The notes: generated by a model not told the origin, from the sequence alone. A stretch of DNA of 64,000 nt from Idiomarina aminovorans (GCF_023155095.1 NZ_JAKNDA010000002.1:372001-436000), one strand, 5' to 3'; positions 17,002-27,553 are shown, counted from the stretch's first letter. Made by a program: numbers and translations.

Positions 17002-19880
17002 GCCTGTTTATGAAAAATAATTTGTTACTCTCGGTTCTGTTGACCGCCGCAACTCTTACTGTATTGCCCGCAAAAGCAGAAACAAAAAAAATAGAATTCC
17101 AGGGGCCGGTGCGTTTGCAGAAGGCTTTATCGGCAATGGATGAGCAGGGGTTACTGCAAAATACGTATTGGCCAACCGCGCGACTGGTGAAAACCGATGA
17201 GCAAAGTGAGTTAGCCCGAAAAAAGCGGAAAACCCTGGCTGAACTGGAACAGTTAGCAAATTATTGGCGCAGTCGCAGAGAGATCGAAAAGGCTGAAGCG
17301 GCTGAGTTGGTAAGAAGCCAGGTTGCTACCTGGCAATTAGGTAAACAGTACTGGGGCGCACTCAGTTTTGAACAGGCAAGGCTTGAACTGGCAGGTAATC
17401 CGTTGTTACCCAAAGGGGACTACGAGCTGGTTGTATCTGAACGCTCGAACTTTGTGTATGCGTACGGGCTGGTAAGCGAGCCGGGTCAGTACCAGTTTCA
17501 CTCGGGTAAAACACTGGCGAACTGGTTACACAGTATTGATGAAAAAGGTGGTTTACTAGCGGGCTATAATAAGTCACGGGTGACAAAAGTGTCGATGTCA
17601 GGTGAAGTCGAAGCCGACTGGGCGTATTTTCGTCAGGACGATGCGGAACTGTTACCGGGCGATATTCTCTGGTTAGGGTTTGAGCCTAACCAGTTGCCCG
17701 CAAAGTTTGAGCATTTAAATAATGATATTAAAGACTTGCTGAGCCATTTTGTTCAAGATGATTCGGTACGTACAGCCACTAATGCGCCCTTGCATAAAGT
17801 CAGTGCGGAGCCAACCTCAGACTGGCATTGGTCACGACAGGATCTTTCGCCCAGTTACAATGACTACGGCTCGGTGGGGTTGATGCAAAACCCCACTGCG
17901 CGTATGGCTAAAGAAGGCGAAGTGGCAATTTCTTATTCGGACATGGATGAGTATCGCCGTTATACGGTGAATATGCAGGTACTGCCATGGCTGGAAGCTA
18001 CGGCGTTTTACACTCGTATGCCAAATCGAAAGTATAGTAATGTGCCTGACTTTAGTGGCGATACCATTTATACCGATAAAGGCTTTGATGCCAAGGTTCG
18101 CTTATGGCAGGAAAGCTACTGGCTGCCGGAAGTGAGCCTGGGTTTTCGTGATTTTGCCGGCACCGGTTTTTTTGATGCGGAATACTTTGTTGCCAATAAA
18201 CGTTTTGGGCCACTGGATTTTAGTTTAGGCCTGGGCTTTGGTCGTATTGGTACGCACGATGATGTATCGAACCCGTTCTGTGAAGTGTCCGATGAATATT
18301 GTGACCGCAAAGGTGGGTACGGCGGCAGCGGCGGTACCGTCGATTATGACCGCTGGTTTACCGGCCCAGCCGCTATTTTTGCCGGGGTTGAATATCAGAC
18401 CCCATGGGAGCCGCTAAGCTTAAAAGCCGAGTATGAAGGCAATGATTACAGTACCGACAGAGCCGGAGTGCCTATTGTTGCTGACAGCCGCTGGAGTTTT
18501 GGTGCCAACTATCAGGTGACCGACTGGTTTGACGTGCAGTTAAGCTATGAGCGTGGCAACACCTTCATGTTTAACTTTAGCTTAAGAACCAATTTTAATA
18601 CCATGAATCAGGTTAAGGTTAAGCAGGATAAGACACCGCCACAACAGGCTTCTTCGCGCTCTATGAGTGAGGTTGACTGGCAGGGAATGAGCTCAAAAAT
18701 GCGCAAGCAGGGTGCTTTCAGTGGGGCTCATTTCTACGAAAACAGTGATAAAGAAGTCACCTTATTTGCTCACCACAGACGCTACCGGAATAGTGATGAA
18801 GCCTATGACCGGGCTGCGCGAATTATGGCGGCAGAGCTGCCTGAGTCGGTAGAGACCTATAACCTGGTTGATATGACCTTGTTTGACCCTAATGTCAATT
18901 CAAAACTAGATGTTGTCGAGTTTAAACGCAGGATAAATAATGAAGACCCCGGAAAGTCGGTAGATGAGACGGCAGAGTTATTCAGCCGAATGGACTCTCC
19001 GGATATGCCTGCGAATGATGATGAAAGTTGGCGTTTGAATCCGGATTACAATTTTAAAAACAGTTACGGACTTAAACCTTTCTTCCAGCAGGATTTTGGC
19101 AGCCCCGAAAACTTCCACACGTATCAGTTAGGGGTTTATGCCTTTGGGCGTCGTTGGTTAACCGATAATTTAGAAATGTTCGGTGAAGTTGGTTTTAATT
19201 TGGCGAATAACTATGACGACTTTAACTTCTTAGGCGGTGGTAGAACTCAACTGCCGGAAGTAAGAACCAATGTGCGCCGCTACGTGAGTAATGATATCTG
19301 GCTAGAAAGAGCACAAATGACCTACTTTAAGCGTTTAGGTCAGGACTGGTTCTCTATGGCATACGCGGGCTACCTGGAGCGTATGTTCGGGGGCGTTGGT
19401 GGTGAAATACTGTATCGGCCGGTAGACAGTCGCTGGGCATTTGGTTTGCAGGCGAATAGAGTAAGACAACGTGACTTTAATGGCGGCAGTGGCTTTTTAA
19501 ATTATGAAGTGACTACCGGTTTTGCCAGTGTTTATTATCAAATGCCCTGGCTGTCCGATACCATGCTACAGCTCGATTTTGGGCAGTTTTTGGCCGGAGA
19601 TAAGGGTGTTAATGTGATGGCGCATAAGCGCTTTGACAGCGGCGTGGTTGTGGGGGCTTTTGCTGCATTCACGGACGTTTCTTCGGAAGAGTACGGTGAA
19701 GGGAGCTTTACCAAAGGCTTTTTCATTAATATTCCGTTTGATTTAATGAGCGTAAGACCAACCCGCGAAAGGGTCGGTATTTCATGGGCTCCGTTGATGC
19801 GAAATGGTGGGCAGCAGCTACATCGGCAGACCACCCTGTATGGTATAACCGACGAACGCGCGCCATTTTATCACCGTTAA
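16998..19880 (+). CDS. Fused GfcC (YjbG) and YjbH (GfcD) capsule/exopolysaccharide protein
   Basis: A 960-residue secreted protein. Signal peptide 1 to about 27 (ending LPAKA). Residues about 30-235 resemble GfcC/YjbG, including FEQARLELAGNPLLPKGDYEL and the SLBB-like VSEPGQYQFHSGKTLANWL. From about residue 285 it is a YjbH-type outer-membrane beta-barrel: SYNDYGSVGLMQNPTARMA, alternating aromatic strands and a C-terminal barrel. In E. coli these are two proteins, so this is a domain fusion. The two domains meet in a low-complexity linker (about 235-280). A role in glycan passage across the outer membrane is likely. It is translationally coupled to the lipoprotein gene. Confidence 0.87.
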   Translation: MSLFMKNNLLLSVLLTAATLTVLPAKAETKKIEFQGPVRLQKALSAMDEQGLLQNTYWPTARLVKTDEQSELARKKRKTLAELEQLANYWRSRREIEKAEAAELVRSQVATWQLGKQYWGALSFEQARLELAGNPLLPKGDYELVVSERSNFVYAYGLVSEPGQYQFHSGKTLANWLHSIDEKGGLLAGYNKSRVTKVSMSGEVEADWAYFRQDDAELLPGDILWLGFEPNQLPAKFEHLNNDIKDLLSHFVQDDSVRTATNAPLHKVSAEPTSDWHWSRQDLSPSYNDYGSVGLMQNPTARMAKEGEVAISYSDMDEYRRYTVNMQVLPWLEATAFYTRMPNRKYSNVPDFSGDTIYTDKGFDAKVRLWQESYWLPEVSLGFRDFAGTGFFDAEYFVANKRFGPLDFSLGLGFGRIGTHDDVSNPFCEVSDEYCDRKGGYGGSGGTVDYDRWFTGPAAIFAGVEYQTPWEPLSLKAEYEGNDYSTDRAGVPIVADSRWSFGANYQVTDWFDVQLSYERGNTFMFNFSLRTNFNTMNQVKVKQDKTPPQQASSRSMSEVDWQGMSSKMRKQGAFSGAHFYENSDKEVTLFAHHRRYRNSDEAYDRAARIMAAELPESVETYNLVDMTLFDPNVNSKLDVVEFKRRINNEDPGKSVDETAELFSRMDSPDMPANDDESWRLNPDYNFKNSYGLKPFFQQDFGSPENFHTYQLGVYAFGRRWLTDNLEMFGEVGFNLANNYDDFNFLGGGRTQLPEVRTNVRRYVSNDIWLERAQMTYFKRLGQDWFSMAYAGYLERMFGGVGGEILYRPVDSRWAFGLQANRVRQRDFNGGSGFLNYEVTTGFASVYYQMPWLSDTMLQLDFGQFLAGDKGVNVMAHKRFDSGVVVGAFAAFTDVSSEEYGEGSFTKGFFINIPFDLMSVRPTRERVGISWAPLMRNGGQQLHRQTTLYGITDERAPFYHR

Positions 19881-19906
19881 TATGACAGCAAGAGGACATT
19901 AAGCCG

Positions 19907-21832
19907 TTGAAACTCTTTAAGCTACTAATGCAGCTGCCGCGCAATTTGAAGCGCGGCATTGGCCTGACCGTCGATATTTTTTCGATTGCGATTGCCATGG
20001 TGTTTGCGTACTTACTGAGTTTTGACGCCATAATGCCGCTGCGTGCGTCGCAATGGCTATTATTGGCCGCGATTGTTCTGTGTGTGACTTTGCTGTTGTT
20101 TATCCGCATGGGGTTATACCGGGCGGTCGTTCGCTACGTGGGCTTTAAAGTACTGAGTCTGGTATTTGTGATCGTATTATTAAGCGGCGCTTTGCTGGTT
20201 CTGGGCGCCTTGTGGATGGGGATTTCGCTGCCGCTGACGGCGGTGGTGAATTATGTGTTGGTGGCCTTTATGCTGACCGGCGGCAGCCGCTTGATTGTGC
20301 GTGAAGGCTACCAGCGGGCAATGAACCGCAAAAAAGACCGGGTGATGATATATGGTGCCGGCTCTGCAGGTCGCCAGTTGGCACAAGCGTTGCTTAACGG
20401 TAACGAGTTTCATCCGGTGATGTTTATTGACGACGACACTGGCTTACAGAATACCTCGGTGCTGGGCCTGAAGGTAATAGCACCTAAAAAGATTGATCGC
20501 ACAATTCGTGAGTTGGATATTCAGCGCATATTATTGGCATTACCCAGTACCTTGCGTTCCCGCCGTCGCCAAATTCTGGACAGTCTGGAGCAGTTACCGG
20601 TAAAAGTGCAAACGGTACCGGGTATGTCGGACATGGTTAACGGCGATATGTCGATTGACCAGTTGCAGGATGTGCGCGTAGAAGACTTGTTAGGGCGCGA
20701 CCCGGTAACACCCGCTCCCGGGTTAATGGAAAGGCACATTACCGGGCAAACCGTTCTGGTGACTGGTGCGGGTGGCTCAATTGGCTCGGAACTTTGCCGG
20801 CAAATACTGCAACAACGGCCAAAAATTCTGGTGCTTTATGAGCTTTCAGAGTTTGCTTTGTATGCTATTGAGCGTGAATTAACGCAGCTTTGTGGTCAGC
20901 AGGGCCTGGGGGCAGAGGTAATTCCGGTTATTGGCACGGTGCAGCGCCGTAATCGTATTGAGACTGTGCTGAAAACGTTCAATGTAGATACCGTTTACCA
21001 TGCCGCGGCTTACAAGCACGTACCCCTGGTTGAATACAACATGGTGGAAGGGGTTCGTAATAACGTATTTGGTACCTGGCATACGGCAGAAGCGGCGATT
21101 TCGGCCGGTGTTAAACAGTTTGTCTTAATTTCTACCGATAAAGCGGTGCGGCCCACTAATGTGATGGGTACCACCAAGCGTTTATCGGAACTGGTGTTGC
21201 AGGGGTTAGCTGAACGCGAGCCCGGCACCCGGTTTTCGATGGTACGTTTTGGTAATGTGCTGGGCTCATCGGGCTCTGTGGTCCCGCTGTTTAAAGACCA
21301 GATTGAGCACGGCGGACCGGTTACGGTGACGCACCCCGACATTACCCGCTTTTTTATGACCATACCCGAGGCTGCGCAGTTGGTCATTCAGGCGGGCACT
21401 ATGGGGCATTCCGGTTCGGTATTTGTTTTGGATATGGGGGACTCGGTAAAAATTGTGGATTTAGCCCGCAAGATGATTCGTTTGTCCGGTCTTGAAGAAA
21501 AAAACGAGAAGAACCCTCATGGCGATATTGCTATTGAATTTACCGGCTTGCGCCCGGGTGAAAAGCTCTACGAAGAACTGCTGATTGGAGATAACGTAGA
21601 AGCCAGCGACCACCCTCGTATATTGCGCGCGAATGAGCAGGCACTAAGCTGGAATGAAATGGAAAAATTGCTGGGGCTGTTAGATGATGCCTGTCAGCGT
21701 TTTGCCATTGATGAATTGCGCCAATTATTGCTGGATGCGCCCGCGGGATACGCCCCGCTTGACGATCATATTTGCGATGTTATTTGGAACAAGCACCGTA
21801 CGTGTAGCGATGATGAGTCGGATGTAACCTGA
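19907..21832 (+). CDS. Membrane-bound NDP-sugar 4,6-dehydratase (WbpM/CapD/FlaA1-like)
   Basis: A 641-residue inner-membrane enzyme. About four N-terminal membrane helices (residues about 15-120) precede a CoA-binding-like domain (GAGSAGRQLAQALL) and a C-terminal short-chain dehydrogenase domain beginning GAGGSIGSELCRQIL. The catalytic region reads STDKAVRPTNVMGTTK, where Met replaces the usual Tyr of Y-x-x-x-K, as in WbpM/PglF dehydratases. It makes UDP-4-keto-6-deoxy-GlcNAc for bacillosamine, QuiNAc, FucNAc or legionaminate precursors. Start TTG 19907 follows AGAGGA at 19891-19896. The TGA stop lies inside a dispersed hairpin repeat. Confidence 0.92.
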   Translation: MKLFKLLMQLPRNLKRGIGLTVDIFSIAIAMVFAYLLSFDAIMPLRASQWLLLAAIVLCVTLLLFIRMGLYRAVVRYVGFKVLSLVFVIVLLSGALLVLGALWMGISLPLTAVVNYVLVAFMLTGGSRLIVREGYQRAMNRKKDRVMIYGAGSAGRQLAQALLNGNEFHPVMFIDDDTGLQNTSVLGLKVIAPKKIDRTIRELDIQRILLALPSTLRSRRRQILDSLEQLPVKVQTVPGMSDMVNGDMSIDQLQDVRVEDLLGRDPVTPAPGLMERHITGQTVLVTGAGGSIGSELCRQILQQRPKILVLYELSEFALYAIERELTQLCGQQGLGAEVIPVIGTVQRRNRIETVLKTFNVDTVYHAAAYKHVPLVEYNMVEGVRNNVFGTWHTAEAAISAGVKQFVLISTDKAVRPTNVMGTTKRLSELVLQGLAEREPGTRFSMVRFGNVLGSSGSVVPLFKDQIEHGGPVTVTHPDITRFFMTIPEAAQLVIQAGTMGHSGSVFVLDMGDSVKIVDLARKMIRLSGLEEKNEKNPHGDIAIEFTGLRPGEKLYEELLIGDNVEASDHPRILRANEQALSWNEMEKLLGLLDDACQRFAIDELRQLLLDAPAGYAPLDDHICDVIWNKHRTCSDDESDVT

Positions 21833-21879
21833 CATTTATGTCAGGTGAGATATCGTTCCTGACGTAAACGTCAGGCTAC
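21825..21879. repeat. Hairpin repeat, inverted pair 1
   Basis: Two hairpins, CCTGACAT-TT-ATGTCAGG (21828-21845) and CCTGACGT-AA-ACGTCAGG (21858-21875), are separated by 12 bases that include GATATC and flanked by GTA and CTAC. The second unit is the inverted copy of the first, so the whole is a larger palindrome. The dehydratase stop codon TGA (21830-21832) is inside the first hairpin. Confidence 0.9.
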
Positions 21880-21884
21880 GTAAA

Positions 21885-21910
21885 ATGAAAACGGATAATG
21901 AAAACGGATA
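21885..21910 (+). repeat. 13-bp tandem duplication at the pgi start
   Basis: The sequence ATGAAAACGGATA occurs twice in tandem (21885-21897 and 21898-21910). The upstream ATG opens only an 8-codon frame that stops at TAA inside the second copy. The second ATG is in frame with pgi. Confidence 0.95.
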
Positions 21911-23391
21911 ATCAGATGATAAAAAACGGACCTCACCTAGCTTTAGACACCAGTTACCAGAAGCTTTCAGTTAACGAGCTGTTGGAAACTGCCGGCCAGC
22001 GCTTACCTGAAAACTTTAATGACTACCGCGAACAGTTAGGCTGTGGAGAATACCGCAACGTTAGCGAAGACAGGTCGGTGACTCATATTTTGAGCCGCTC
22101 TGTTCATGCCGTAGCTAAACAAAGCAACCGTAAAACCCGCTTTGTCGACACCGTGCAGAAGCTGCGCTCCGGGCGCTGGTTAGGCAGCACCGGTAAACCC
22201 ATCACCGACGTAGTGAATATTGGCGTGGGCGGTTCTGACTTAGGTCCGCAAATGGGTGCCTTTGCGCTAAAAGAGTTTGCCGATGATGCCGCTCTGCATG
22301 GCCTGCAAGTGCACTTTGTGTCTTCAATGGACGGCGGTCAGCTTTATGCGGTTTTGCCGATTGTTGACCCGGAAACTACGTTATTTATTGTTTCGTCTAA
22401 GTCGTTTGGTACGGTCGATACCTTTGCCAATGTCGATACCGTACGTCAGTGGATTGAACCCACTTTAACGCAAGAGCAGTGGCTGGATAAGCACGTGATT
22501 GGCGTTTCGGCTAATGCACAAGCCATGACTGACTATGGCATACCCCCGGCGCAGCAGTTTACCTTTGGTGACGGCGTAGGCGGTCGCTTTTCGTTGTGGT
22601 CAGCGTTAGGTCTGAGCATTGCTCTGACTACCGGTATTCGACCTTTTGAGCGCATGCTGGAAGGTGCCAATGCTATGGATGAGCATTTTTTAGAAGCGCC
22701 TCTGGAAGATAATTTACCGGTGTTACTGGCGCTTTATGGCGTTTATAACCGTGAGCAGCTGGGCATTAATAACCTGGCTATACTGCCTTACGATGGCCGC
22801 TTGCGTATGTTGCCCAACTACCTGCAACAGCTGGATATGGAAAGCAACGGTAAGCAGTCAACCGCCGATAACAAAGCCATAGATTACCCAACCGGCCCGA
22901 TTATTTGGGGTGGTTTTGGGCCTAATGGTCAGCATGCATTTTTCCAGCATTTGCACCAGGGCTATGATGAATTTACCGCGGACTTTGTTGCCGTGCTTAA
23001 GCGTGAAGCCCCCGGGTTTGAACCGGCCGTGCAAAAGGGGTTAGCCGGGCAGCAACGGCTGGCTGTGGCCAATTGTTTAGCGCACCGGCGCTTAATGTGG
23101 CAAGGCAGTGACAATAAAGCCTCACCACGTGACCATTACCCGGGCGGACACCCGTCGAATTTATTGATAATGGATGAGCTGACACCAGAAAGTTTTGGTG
23201 CCTTAATAGCGGCCTACGAGCATAAAGTGTTTACTCAAGGGATTATTTGGGGCTTAAACAGCTTTGATCAGCCGGGTGTTGAAAAAGGTAAAAAGATTGC
23301 CATGGACGTACTGCGTGTGTTGGACGTTGAAAGCGATGAGTCTTTTGATGAAAGTACGGACACAGTGATTAAACGAATGGGAAACCAATGA
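21898..23391 (+). CDS. pgi: Glucose-6-phosphate isomerase
   Basis: Interconverts glucose 6-phosphate and fructose 6-phosphate in the cytoplasm, supplying hexose phosphates for nucleotide sugars. The protein has up to 497 residues, somewhat shorter than E. coli Pgi (549). The phosphate-binding [16 protein letters not shown], the [13 protein letters not shown] segment and the C-terminal [12 protein letters not shown] (PGI signature region) are present. The start is ambiguous: 21898 lies in a 13-bp tandem duplication, while ATG 21916 has GGA at 21906-21908 at better spacing. Its TGA overlaps the cysD ATG (23388-23391), an unusual partner for pgi. Confidence 0.95.
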   Translation: MKTDNQMIKNGPHLALDTSYQKLSVNELLETAGQRLPENFNDYREQLGCGEYRNVSEDRSVTHILSRSVHAVAKQSNRKTRFVDTVQKLRSGRWLGSTGKPITDVVNIGVGGSDLGPQMGAFALKEFADDAALHGLQVHFVSSMDGGQLYAVLPIVDPETTLFIVSSKSFGTVDTFANVDTVRQWIEPTLTQEQWLDKHVIGVSANAQAMTDYGIPPAQQFTFGDGVGGRFSLWSALGLSIALTTGIRPFERMLEGANAMDEHFLEAPLEDNLPVLLALYGVYNREQLGINNLAILPYDGRLRMLPNYLQQLDMESNGKQSTADNKAIDYPTGPIIWGGFGPNGQHAFFQHLHQGYDEFTADFVAVLKREAPGFEPAVQKGLAGQQRLAVANCLAHRRLMWQGSDNKASPRDHYPGGHPSNLLIMDELTPESFGALIAAYEHKVFTQGIIWGLNSFDQPGVEKGKKIAMDVLRVLDVESDESFDESTDTVIKRMGNQ

Positions 23392-24299
23392 TTAGCGAAG
23401 AAAAGTTAACGCATTTAAAGGCGTTGGAATACGAATCGATTCATATTTTCCGCGAAGTAGCGGCGGAATTTGATAACCCGGTTATGCTGTATTCGGTGGG
23501 CAAAGACTCATCGGTACTGCTGCATTTAGCGCGTAAGGCGTTTGCGCCGGGGAAAATCCCGTTCCCGCTGATGCATGTGAACACCACCTGGAAGTTTCGC
23601 GAAATGATTGAGTTTCGTGACCGTATGGCAGAAAAACATGAATTTGAACTGCTGGAGCACATTAACCAGGAAGGCGTTGAAAAGGGCATTGGTCCGTTCA
23701 GCCACGGCAGTGCTTTGCATACCGACGTAATGAAAACCCAGGCGCTCAAGCAAGCACTGAACAAATACCAGTTTGATGCCGCTTTTGGTGGTGCCCGCCG
23801 CGACGAAGAAAAGTCACGCGCTAAAGAGCGTGTGTACTCCTTCCGTGATAAAAACCACCGCTGGGACCCGAAAAATCAGCGCCCGGAGCTGTGGAGTATC
23901 TTCAATGGAAAAGTGAACAAAGGCGAAAGCATTCGCGTGTTCCCTCTGTCTAACTGGACCGAACTGGATATCTGGCAATACATTTACTTGGAAAATATCG
24001 ACATTCCTGAGCTGTACTTTGCCAAAGAACGGCCGGTGGTTGAGCGCGACGGCACCTTAATTATGGTGGACGATGACCGCATGCCACTGGAAGAAGGCGA
24101 AACACCGGCAATGAAAATGGTGCGCTTCCGTACCTTAGGTTGCTACCCGTTAACGGGCGCCATTGAGTCGGACGCGGCAACTTTGCCGGAAATTATTCAG
24201 GAAATGTTGCTGACCACCACCTCTGAACGTCAGGGCCGTGTGATTGATCGCGACAGTGCCGGGTCGATGGAAAAGAAAAAAATGGAGGGCTACTTCTAA
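23388..24299 (+). CDS. cysD: Sulfate adenylyltransferase subunit 2 (CysD)
   Basis: With CysN it makes adenosine 5'-phosphosulfate from ATP and sulfate. The 303 residues match E. coli CysD in length. The PP-loop ATP-binding motif [13 protein letters not shown] is at about residues 32-44, and [16 protein letters not shown] is the other family hallmark. It is coupled at both ends: ATGA overlap with pgi and TAATG overlap with cysN. No cysH, cysI or cysJ occurs in the window, and the neighbouring cysC, cysQ and sulfotransferase point to use of the product as PAPS. Confidence 0.97.
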   Translation: MISEEKLTHLKALEYESIHIFREVAAEFDNPVMLYSVGKDSSVLLHLARKAFAPGKIPFPLMHVNTTWKFREMIEFRDRMAEKHEFELLEHINQEGVEKGIGPFSHGSALHTDVMKTQALKQALNKYQFDAAFGGARRDEEKSRAKERVYSFRDKNHRWDPKNQRPELWSIFNGKVNKGESIRVFPLSNWTELDIWQYIYLENIDIPELYFAKERPVVERDGTLIMVDDDRMPLEEGETPAMKMVRFRTLGCYPLTGAIESDAATLPEIIQEMLLTTTSERQGRVIDRDSAGSMEKKKMEGYF

Positions 24300-25717
24300 T
24301 GAGCCATGCGTCTCCTTTAATTGAACAAGATATTTTAGCTTACCTTAAGCAACACGAGAACAAAGAGCTGCTGCGTTTTATTACCTGCGGCAGTGTCGAT
24401 GACGGTAAAAGTACCTTAATTGGTCGTTTGCTGCACGACAGCAAAATGATTTTTGAAGACCAGTTAGCGGCCATTACCGAAGACTCTAAAAAGTCCGGTA
24501 CTCAGGGTAGTGAGGTTGATTTAGCGTTGTTAGTGGACGGGCTGCAGTCTGAGCGTGAACAGGGCATTACCATTGACGTCGCGTACCGTTATTTTTCTAC
24601 CGATAAGCGCAAGTTTATTATTGCCGATACGCCAGGCCACGAGCAATACACCCGTAACATGGCCACCGGCGCTTCCACTTGCGATGTCGCGGTAATTCTG
24701 GTGGACGCCAGTAAAGGTGTGCAGACCCAGACTCGTCGTCACAGCTTTATTTGCTCACTGCTGGGCATAAAACATGTGATTGTTGCCATTAACAAAATGG
24801 ATCTGGTGGACTACTCGCAGGACACGTACAAACAAATTCAGGCGGACTACCTGGAAATGGCCGGCTCGCTGGATATTCCGGACATTCTTTTTGTGCCTAT
24901 TTCGGCGCTAAAAGGCGACAACGTGGTTAACACCAGCGAGAAGTTAAGCTGGTTCCGTGGTTCGACGCTAATGGAATATCTGGAAAGCATGTCCATTGAG
25001 TGTGAAGCTGACAGTGCAGAGTTCCGTTTTCCGGTGCAGTATGTAAACCGCCCCAGTTCCGACTTCCGCGGTTTTGCTGGTACCATTACCTCTGGTGAAA
25101 TAGAAGTGGGTGACACCATTCGTGTGCTGCCTTCCGGTAAAATTTCCACCATTAAGTCCATTGTGACTTTTGAGGGCGAGCATCAAAAAATGCGGGCGCC
25201 TGCAGCGGTGACACTGACGCTGAATGACGAAATTGATATCAGCCGCGGCGACATGATTGTGAAGAAAGACTCACTGCCGAATGTTTCCAGTCGCTTCCGT
25301 GCGAAGCTGGTGTGGATGAACGAAGACGCGCTGCAGACGCACCGCGAGTATTACCTTAAATTCAACAGTAAGCTGACCACCGGTGAGTTTGAAGAGGTTC
25401 AGCATCGCATTGATGTGAATACCTTCGCCGAGCACAAAGCCGGTAAGCTGAAGCTGAATGAAATTGGTGAAGTGGATGTTCGTGTGACTGAAAAAGTCAT
25501 GTTCGACGACTACCAGAACAACCCGAAAACCGGTGCCTTTATTGTCATTGACCGTATGACCAACATGACGGTTGCTGCTGGTATGATCGGGCAGGCGCTG
25601 TCGGACTCTGCTGAAGGTGATACCGCTAAGCGCGACCACAGCGAGTTTGAACTGGAGTTAAATGCCTTAATCCGTAAGCATTTCCCACATTGGGAAGCGA
25701 AGGATTTGTTGAAATAA
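24299..25717 (+). CDS. cysN: Sulfate adenylyltransferase subunit 1 (CysN), GTPase
   Basis: The GTPase subunit that drives APS formation by CysD. The 472 residues are the standalone CysN form, not the CysNC fusion (about 630), consistent with a separate cysC at 35099. GTPase motifs are complete: [15 protein letters not shown] (P-loop), [12 protein letters not shown] (G3) and NKMDLVD (G4), followed by EF-Tu-like beta-barrel domains II and III. It lies four bases before the permease gene. Confidence 0.97.
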   Translation: MSHASPLIEQDILAYLKQHENKELLRFITCGSVDDGKSTLIGRLLHDSKMIFEDQLAAITEDSKKSGTQGSEVDLALLVDGLQSEREQGITIDVAYRYFSTDKRKFIIADTPGHEQYTRNMATGASTCDVAVILVDASKGVQTQTRRHSFICSLLGIKHVIVAINKMDLVDYSQDTYKQIQADYLEMAGSLDIPDILFVPISALKGDNVVNTSEKLSWFRGSTLMEYLESMSIECEADSAEFRFPVQYVNRPSSDFRGFAGTITSGEIEVGDTIRVLPSGKISTIKSIVTFEGEHQKMRAPAAVTLTLNDEIDISRGDMIVKKDSLPNVSSRFRAKLVWMNEDALQTHREYYLKFNSKLTTGEFEEVQHRIDVNTFAEHKAGKLKLNEIGEVDVRVTEKVMFDDYQNNPKTGAFIVIDRMTNMTVAAGMIGQALSDSAEGDTAKRDHSEFELELNALIRKHFPHWEAKDLLK

Positions 25718-25721
25718 CCTT

Positions 25722-27449
25722 ATGACATTGGCCGGCATCGGGCTTATCGCGTTAATGCTACTGATGGTGGGTCTGTTGATCCGCTATCAGCAGCGTTCCG
25801 CAATGATTTTTGCCGGTGCGATGCTGGTGTGCCTGGCGACAGGTTGGGTCGGTCAGGATGCGCTGCTGGATAACGCAGCGAACCCGGGCCTTGCCACTTT
25901 GGTAATGCTGGTGCTCATTTCCTACGCACTGGAAAAAACCAGTTTACTGCGCACCTTATCCCGTTATTTATTCAGCCCTTCGGTTGCGGGTACCACCTGG
26001 CGAGTGATGGGCTTTAGTGCGTTAGCGTCCTCGTTATTAAACAACACTGCCGTGGTTGCGGCTTTATTAAACTCGGTGCGGCGTAACCGGTTTGTAGCGG
26101 CGTCGAAACTGCTTATTCCTTTGTCTTATGCGGCCATTATGGGCGGCACTCTGACTTTAATTGGTACCTCTACTAACCTGATTGTTAACAGCTTATTGAC
26201 CGAAACCGGCCACAGCGGCTTTACCTTTTTTGACTTTACGCTGGTGGGCGCGGGTGTATTAGGTGCCGGCCTGGTGGTGTTGTACGTGGTCAGCTGGTTT
26301 TTACCTAATATTAAAGAAGAAGCATCGGCGGGTGCGGATTACTTTGTTGAGGCAGAGCTGTCTGAGAATTCCCCCTTAGTGGGTAAAACCGTTGAAGACG
26401 CCGGGCTGCGTCATTTAGAAGATCTATTCTTAGCCGAGCTGCACCGGGACGACCAAACGCTGCGGCCGGTAGCGCGTTACGATGTTTTGCAGGCAGGCGA
26501 TAAACTGATTTTTACCGGCGATGTCAGCAAGGTAAAGGTACTCACACAGTTTCCCGGCCTGGAGTTATTTGCTGAGCAAAAAGGTCTGGAAACGCACGAG
26601 TTGACCGAAGTGGTGATCAAGTCAGAGTCGGTACTCTGTGGGTTAACCCTACGGGATACCGGTTTTCGCGCACGCTTTGATGCGGCTGTGGTTGCTGTGC
26701 GTCGCGAAGGTGAGCGTATTAGTGGACGTTTAGGTTATGTGCACCTGCGAGCCGGTGATATTTTGTTACTGGCAACCGGCCCGGACTTTGCAGCACGCAC
26801 CAACTTAAGCAAAAACTTTTACCTGTTAAGCGGGGTTAAACCCGAGAACATGCTGAGCGGCTGGCGCGAAAAGCTGACCTTATGGGGCTTTGTCGGCATG
26901 ATAGCCGCAACCGTTATCAGCGGAGCGTCCTTGTTTATGGGGGTGCTGTTTTTGCTGGCGGTGTTATTAGCAACCGGCTGCTTGAGGCTGAATGAAATAA
27001 AGCGCCGTTTCCCGGTCGAAATTTGGCTGATAGTGACCAGCGCCTTGTGCTTAGCAACAGCCATGCAGTCCACCGGACTTTCCTCTGCCGTGAGTGACTT
27101 TGCCTCTACTACCTTAGCCGGGCAGGGTGTGTTCCTGACCTTTGCCGGGGTCTTTCTAATTACCTACTTGTTGACCGAGCTGGTCACCAATAATGCCGCC
27201 GCGGCGTTAATGTTCCCTGTAGCTTATTCGCTGTCTTTAGGTATGGGCGTTGACCCCTTCCCGATGATAATGGGCGTGGCTTTTGCCGCTTCGGCCAGCT
27301 TTATGACCCCTTATGGTTACCAAACCAACCTGATGGTGTTTAACGCTACGAATTACCGCTTAAAACATTTTATTCTTGCCGGCCTGCCAGTGGCCATTAC
27401 CTACATTGCCATGAGTTTATGGCTTATCCCGCTGGTGTTTCCTTTTTGA
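25722..27449 (+). CDS. SLC13-family anion permease with two TrkA-C domains (probable sulfate importer)
   Basis: A 575-residue inner-membrane transporter with about 11 hydrophobic segments split into two halves. Between them (about 205-375) lie two RCK-C/TrkA-C domains, seen as two V-x-x-S-x-L-x-G-x-T/L-L-R-D units such as VIKSESVLCGLTLRDTGFR. Two repeated SLC13 signatures are present: SLLNNTAVVAAL with GTLTLIGTSTNLIVNSLL, and VTNNAAAALMFPVAYSL with FMTPYGYQTNLMV. Relatives include the Chlamydomonas SAC1 sulfate sensor and bacterial sulfate permeases. Tight linkage to cysDN suggests sulfate uptake; another divalent anion is possible. Confidence 0.85.
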   Translation: MTLAGIGLIALMLLMVGLLIRYQQRSAMIFAGAMLVCLATGWVGQDALLDNAANPGLATLVMLVLISYALEKTSLLRTLSRYLFSPSVAGTTWRVMGFSALASSLLNNTAVVAALLNSVRRNRFVAASKLLIPLSYAAIMGGTLTLIGTSTNLIVNSLLTETGHSGFTFFDFTLVGAGVLGAGLVVLYVVSWFLPNIKEEASAGADYFVEAELSENSPLVGKTVEDAGLRHLEDLFLAELHRDDQTLRPVARYDVLQAGDKLIFTGDVSKVKVLTQFPGLELFAEQKGLETHELTEVVIKSESVLCGLTLRDTGFRARFDAAVVAVRREGERISGRLGYVHLRAGDILLLATGPDFAARTNLSKNFYLLSGVKPENMLSGWREKLTLWGFVGMIAATVISGASLFMGVLFLLAVLLATGCLRLNEIKRRFPVEIWLIVTSALCLATAMQSTGLSSAVSDFASTTLAGQGVFLTFAGVFLITYLLTELVTNNAAAALMFPVAYSLSLGMGVDPFPMIMGVAFAASASFMTPYGYQTNLMVFNATNYRLKHFILAGLPVAITYIAMSLWLIPLVFPF

Positions 27450-27524
27450 TTACATCTGAAACCAATGCCAGGTGGTATCGAGTGTAATGTTAATTATTCA
27501 TTAATATTCCGTTACATTTTTCAT

Positions 27525-27553
27525 TTACATTGTATTAACAGGTTAGTTATAGT
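27525..27553 (+). promoter_or_regulatory. Candidate sigma-70 promoter for the protease operon
   Basis: TTACAT (27525-27530) and TATAGT (27548-27553) are 17 bases apart, about 40 bases before the protease ATG. Runs of TGTAAT and TTACA just upstream (27483-27515) could be an operator. Confidence 0.5.

Noticed and set aside
21825-21879. Paired repeats as part of a CRISPR array
   Set aside because: The units are palindromic inverted pairs with a constant spacer sequence, not direct repeats with variable spacers.
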